A DNA stretch of 64,000 nucleotides, taken from positions 3,742,450 through 3,806,449 of the forward strand of contig CP128386.1 in NCBI GenBank assembly GCA_030345135.1. The letters are read 5' to 3'. This DNA is from Chitinophagaceae bacterium DXS. Lineage in GTDB: Bacteria; Bacteroidota; Bacteroidia; Chitinophagales; Chitinophagaceae. A model generated the notes under the pieces. The model saw nothing but the letters and a program-made list of their open reading frames with translations. It had not been told where the DNA came from and did not search any database. The position numbers and the translations under genes are program-made. Shown here in pieces: positions 62,455 through 64,000 of the stretch (its first letter is position 1; every line of letters starts with the position of its first letter).

Positions 62455-62500
62455 AAAACCTGCCGCATATAACGTACAACTTAAAAATATTGCTTACAAT
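62455..62500. repeat. CGCATATAACGTACAACTTAAA word repeat
   Basis: ATAACGTACAACTTAAAAAT lies between the greA terminator and the HIT gene, the same family as at 47573-47615. Confidence 0.45.
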
Positions 62501-62519
62501 TGCCGTATAAAACAACTGT

Positions 62520-62915
62520 ATGACAATCTTCTCAAAAATTATAGCAGGCGAAATCCCTTCTTATAAAGTTGCAGAGAACGATCAATTCATCGCGTTTCTG
62601 GATATTTTTCCGCTTGTTCGCGGTCATGTTTTGGTGGTTCCGAAAATTGAAGTGGACAATTTCTTTGATCTGCCGCAGGAGTACATCAGCCAGTTGTTCA
62701 TATTTGCACAACCAATTGCCAAAGCCATCGAAAAATCTTTTCATTGTAACCGTTGCGGCGTCGAAGTAATTGGCCTTGATGTGCCTCATGCACATGTGCA
62801 CCTGATTCCTATTAATTCTGCCGATGATCTCAACTTCACCCGTCATAAATTAAAGCTCAGTCCGGATGAGTTTAAAGATGTGCAACAAAAAATACTGACT
62901 GCACTAAACAATTAA
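62520..62915 (+). CDS. HIT family protein (histidine triad)
   Basis: A 131-residue HIT protein: TIFSKIIAGEIPSYKVAENDQFIAFLDIFPLVRGHVLVVPK and the catalytic histidine triad HAHVHLIP near residue 94. HIT proteins hydrolyse or transfer nucleotidyl groups from AMP-linked substrates. ATG 62520 fits family starts. Confidence 0.94.
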   Translation: MTIFSKIIAGEIPSYKVAENDQFIAFLDIFPLVRGHVLVVPKIEVDNFFDLPQEYISQLFIFAQPIAKAIEKSFHCNRCGVEVIGLDVPHAHVHLIPINSADDLNFTRHKLKLSPDEFKDVQQKILTALNN

Positions 62916-62997
62916 CCGGTTGATGGGGTTGTAAGTTAATGGACTTTAACATTGCGTTTAAAGCACCGTTTGCTAGTTTTAACAATCAACCATCAGC

Positions 62998-63537
62998 ATG
63001 ATCAAAATTCTGGTACTGGCTACAATCCTGTTTTCGGCATTCCACGTTCAGGCACAAGAAGATTATGTAGTATTAAGGAAAGGAAACAAAACAATACAGC
63101 GTTTTACAAGCGGATCGTATATAGACTGCAGGTTAGATAACTATCAATGGATGTCGGGCTATATAACAGCCATAAGACACGATTCATTATTTATCCGCCA
63201 GTTCCAGGTAAGAACTATAGGGAGCATATCAGACACTAGCACATTCGGAATTTTTCCCATCCATATTAATGATATTAAGGCCTTTCCCAAACAACCCGAA
63301 TCTTTTGAATTTATCAAGAATGGCACCTTGTTTATGATTGGCGGAGGTGGTTATGCCGTGTTGAACATCGCGAACGGACTTATCAATAATGAAGAAGTGT
63401 TCAGCGGTGATAATCTTACCAAGCTGGGCATCGCGTTAGGTGTTGCCGGAATCGGGGTAATAATGAATGTAACACACTCCGACGTAATCAAGGTTGGAAA
63501 GAAATACAGGCTGCAGTATGTGAAGCTGAATCCGTAG
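62998..63537 (+). CDS. Secreted conserved hypothetical protein
   Basis: A 179-residue protein with a signal peptide (MIKILVLATILFSAFHVQAQ). The mature part (YVVLRKGNKTIQRFTSGSYIDCRLDNYQWMSGYITAIRHDSLFIRQF) is a beta-rich segment common in small Bacteroidota periplasmic proteins; two weakly hydrophobic Gly-rich helices follow (LFMIGGGGYAVLNIANGLI, LGIALGVAGIGVIM). I do not know a function. It sits 82 bp after the HIT gene and may be cotranscribed. Confidence 0.65.
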   Translation: MIKILVLATILFSAFHVQAQEDYVVLRKGNKTIQRFTSGSYIDCRLDNYQWMSGYITAIRHDSLFIRQFQVRTIGSISDTSTFGIFPIHINDIKAFPKQPESFEFIKNGTLFMIGGGGYAVLNIANGLINNEEVFSGDNLTKLGIALGVAGIGVIMNVTHSDVIKVGKKYRLQYVKLNP

Positions 63538-63559
63538 AGCTGTCAGCTAACTGCTCAGT

Positions 63560-64000
63560 TTGCAGCTCTTCGCAAATTGATGAACCTGTTTCAACTGAGT
63601 GCTTCGTACTTCGTACTTTCTCCTTCATCAACATCGTACACCTAACATCCTACATCTAATCATCGTTACATTTAAATGAACCTGTTTCACTTATGTACTT
63701 CGTACTTCGTAACTCATACTTTCTCCATCTTCCACATCGTACACCGTACATCTTACATCTATTACCGCACATTTAAATGAACCTGTTTCACCTACGTACT
63801 TCGTACTTCGTAATTCGTACTTTCTCCTTCTTTCACATTGTACATCGTACCCTTAACATCCTACATCTATCGTCATACATTTAAATGAACCTGTTTCACC
63901 CACGTACTTCGTACTTCGTAATTCGTACTTTCTCCTTCTTTCACATTGTACATCGTACCCTTAACATCCTACATCTATCGTCATACATTTAAATGAACCT
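63560..64000. repeat. Tandem repeat of 101-108 bp units built on TTCGTACTTCGTA words, open at window edge
   Basis: The marker ACATTTAAATGAACCTGTTT recurs at 63668, 63769, 63877 and 63985, giving units of 101, 108 and 108 bp; a diverged first unit starts near 63580. The last two complete units are nearly identical. Each unit contains ACTTCGTACTTCGTAATTCG and ACATTGTACATCGTACCC-type words. No coding frame is present. Confidence 0.85.

Noticed and set aside
63560..64000. CRISPR array
   Set aside because: Repeats of about 100-108 bp with nearly identical whole units have no unique spacers of constant length, and no cas genes are present.

Overview
The window looks like chromosomal DNA of a member of the Bacteroidota, most likely of the Chitinophagaceae type. 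The sequence shows a SusC/SusD glycan-uptake pair, GH92 and GH38 mannosidases, a DUF4286 protein, the short ribosomal protein THX, two adjacent HU genes, and -33/-7 promoters of the form TTTG-N18-TAnnTTTG. The family-level placement is inference.

Layout. 1-10000: an edge-truncated AsmA-like protein, a LOG-family hydrolase, exonuclease III, DUF4286, two HU genes, an SH3b/membrane/nuclease-like protein, THX and a secreted protein of unknown function. 10150-20370 (minus strand): a complete methylmalonyl-CoA module (mutA, mutB, epimerase, carboxyltransferase, biotin carrier, OadB- and OadG-like sodium-pump subunits, CoA-transferase), followed by a NhaD antiporter and, divergently, meaB. 23600-24300: pdxH. 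24600-46150: a mannoside-utilisation locus with two GH92, GH38, SusD, a frameshifted SusC, a beta-propeller lipoprotein, a mannokinase-like/mannose-6-phosphate isomerase fusion, an MFS sugar transporter and a GntR/UTRA regulator. Copies of a 20-bp palindrome lie upstream of several of these genes and probably mark its regulon. 46350-50520: pyrH, tsf, rpsB, rpsI and rplM. 54600-64000: YhcG nuclease, PadR plus PspC, ksgA, a 2-hydroxyacid dehydrogenase, greA, a HIT protein, and a tandem repeat running off the right end.

The most unusual part is 51030-54560. Two consecutive short leader ORFs (31 and 53 codons), each followed by an intrinsic terminator, lie upstream of nine tightly packed tRNA genes (Glu, Gln, His, Ile-UAU, Lys, Asn, Tyr, Ser, Phe). 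After these come a YkuK-type RNase-H-fold protein, degenerate tRNA-like segments and a slipin (SPFH/band-7) protein. The leader ORFs are strongly enriched in exactly the codons read by the downstream tRNAs. The end of each leader ORF can pair with the 5' arm of its terminator, which is the architecture of a trp-type attenuator. The simplest reading is a tRNA-resupply or RNA-repair system switched on when those tRNAs are depleted or cleaved. This is inferred from sequence alone; a link between SPFH proteins and tRNA-like RNAs in RNA-repair loci has been proposed by comparative genomics.

Most intergenic regions also carry arrays of short degenerate words (AGCTTTA, TCAGCTT, CGTATAACTTA, TTCGTACTT, TTTGAGAT) and fragments built on ACCACGGAG/CACAGAG. 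These occur between genes on both strands and appear to be genome-wide repeat families.
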